The translations under genes and the position numbers were made by a program. Below the pieces are notes generated by a model. That model ran no database searches, was not told where the DNA came from, and saw only the letters and a list, made by a program, of their open reading frames with translations. Of a stretch of DNA of 64,000 nt, positions 63,079 through 64,000 are shown piece by piece. Source of the DNA: Prevotellaceae bacterium (GTDB lineage: Bacteria; Bacteroidota; Bacteroidia; Bacteroidales; Bacteroidaceae); assembly GCA_019420585.1 (NCBI GenBank), contig JAHZGX010000002.1, positions 34,272-98,271 on the forward strand. The letters are read 5' to 3'. Each line of letters begins with the position of its first letter. Within the stretch, counting starts at the first letter, position 1.

Positions 63079-63819
63079 ATGAAAGGAAAAGGTATCATCA
63101 CGGCCAGCCTGATGGCTCTGGCTCTCTGCCCTTCGCTCACCCAGGCACAGGAGATGGTAGACTCCGTCTCGCTTACCGCCCAAGAGGAGAAAAACCTGCG
63201 TGCCCCGCTCATCAGAAGCACGCAGGAGTCTGAAAGGGAGATGGCAGACTCTGACTTCACCTATGCAGAAAGCCGCATGGCGAGCATGCCTTGGTTGGGT
63301 TATGGTCTGGGAGGATGGGACTTGCATGAGGGACTCAACGCCCAAGTGGGAGCAGGAGTGCGCGTAGGCTGGGGAAGAAACAACCCGTGGCGAGGTGCTT
63401 CCTTCTTCACCGATGTGGCTGCCATGTACTGCCTGCCACTAAGCAAGGACGGGCGTTGGAGCGCAGCCGTGGGTGGATACTTCTCTAACTATCGCCTGTG
63501 GGGTAGACAGGTGAACAGCATAGGGCTGACCGGCCTGGTGAACTACCGCTTCAACGACCGCGTAGACCTAAGCGGATTTGTCATGCATGACTTTGGCGTA
63601 CTGGGCGGCCACGCCGCAGGCTCTCCCCTGCTGCCTTTCCTGGAGCAGCCGCACACCACAATAGGGGCACAACTGGGCATCAACGTAGGAGAGAAGGCAC
63701 GGGTGGAAATAGGAGTAAGCGTCACACGGCAGAACGCCCCATTTACCTACCACACCGACCCCTACGGCCGTCTACAACCCATGCAACCCACACGCTCCAT
63801 CCTCGACCCTGATTTCTGA
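63079..63819 (+). CDS. Secreted beta-barrel-like protein of unknown function
   Basis: The 246-residue protein begins with a signal peptide (MKGKGIITASLMALALC... ending near TQAQE). After about 60 polar residues it shows regular alternating strands with aromatic girdle residues (ASFFTDVAAMYCLPL, WSAAVGGYFSNYRLWG, LTGLVNYRFNDRVDLSGFVMHDFG, IGAQLGINVGEKARVEIGVSV), the look of a small outer-membrane barrel, though the C-terminus (SILDPDF) is not a classic barrel end. I do not recognise a named family. The start was chosen at the signal peptide; the open frame begins at 62923. Confidence 0.7.
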   Translation: MKGKGIITASLMALALCPSLTQAQEMVDSVSLTAQEEKNLRAPLIRSTQESEREMADSDFTYAESRMASMPWLGYGLGGWDLHEGLNAQVGAGVRVGWGRNNPWRGASFFTDVAAMYCLPLSKDGRWSAAVGGYFSNYRLWGRQVNSIGLTGLVNYRFNDRVDLSGFVMHDFGVLGGHAAGSPLLPFLEQPHTTIGAQLGINVGEKARVEIGVSVTRQNAPFTYHTDPYGRLQPMQPTRSILDPDF

Positions 63820-64000
63820 GGAGAGGCAAAACGCATCAAGACACAGATTACGCCAACCGGGAAAAAACAAAAAGAGGGCGTGTCATAATTAACGTTCGAT
63901 GAAATCAAGAGGCAGTAATGTCTGAAATTGGCAAATGAACCGAGGTGGTAGCAGACAAGAATTGTCATAATCTCGCTATGGCCTAACCGTCCCTTTCGGT

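Noticed and set aside
1..64000. rRNA or tRNA genes
   Set aside because: I found no rRNA-like stretch and no cloverleaf with CCA or GGTTCGA-type loops in the intergenic regions. A tRNAscan run would settle it.

Overview
The window reads as chromosomal DNA of a Bacteroidota (Bacteroidales) bacterium, most like a Prevotellaceae member. Evidence seen directly: promoters of the Bacteroidota type (TTTG, 18-20 nt spacer, TAnnTTTG) in front of several genes; a PorT homologue of the type IX secretion system (T9SS); two giant secreted proteins whose C-termini share the tail IYNLSGQRV...KGIYI.NGRKVLVK; and many signal-peptide-bearing glycan-active proteins. The genus assignment is inference. I see no rRNA, tRNA, CRISPR array, intact insertion sequence or SusC/SusD pair.

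Layout. 0.4-7.1 kb: a GH78-type alpha-L-rhamnosidase divergent from an esterase / endonuclease-exonuclease-phosphatase / six-hairpin glycosidase operon. 7.3-12.8 kb: a SIMPL-domain protein; a Tsx-like outer-membrane channel with an AzgA-type purine permease; a nitroreductase; a SpoU rRNA/tRNA methyltransferase; a secreted esterase. 12.8-17.5 kb: signal peptidase I, an O-antigen-ligase-like membrane protein with TPR tail, and a transglutaminase-like lipoprotein, probably one operon read leftward. 17.5-18.5 kb: a 1-kb non-coding island with an ordered array of palindromic 11-mers. 18.5-30 kb: a fasciclin lipoprotein and two giant discoidin-repeat / CotH surface proteins. 30-37.7 kb: an intergenic repeat, then dTDP-rhamnose genes rfbA-rfbD-rfbB, an MG2-type large protein and a sugar-kinase-like phosphotransferase. 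38-46.5 kb: NhaA, a metallophosphoesterase fused to a beta-propeller, a GH71/99-like protein, TypA and glutamate dehydrogenase. 46.7-53.7 kb: a 1521-aa T9SS-type surface protein and a GH27 enzyme. 54.3-64 kb: ribosomal protein L19, a 5'-nucleotidase split into two genes, a ferredoxin, PorT, an aspartate aminotransferase, RibBA, an LptF/G permease, a candidate small RNA, a metal-binding HMA protein and a beta-barrel-like protein.

How the parts fit: many products are secreted or outer-membrane glycan-processing or glycan-binding proteins; PorT and the shared C-terminal tails point to T9SS surface display; the rfb genes make dTDP-L-rhamnose precursors while the GH78 enzyme removes rhamnose from foreign glycans. 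The least explained signals are non-coding: (1) a dispersed AT-rich hairpin repeat (positions 21-325, inverted at 30215-30530, and a diverged relative at 53874-54135), (2) the four-copy dyad array at 17930-18005 flanked by a 12-bp inverted repeat and a 19-bp palindrome, (3) a promoter-to-terminator unit without an ORF at 62470-62633 that looks like a small RNA, and (4) a structured leader in front of rplS.
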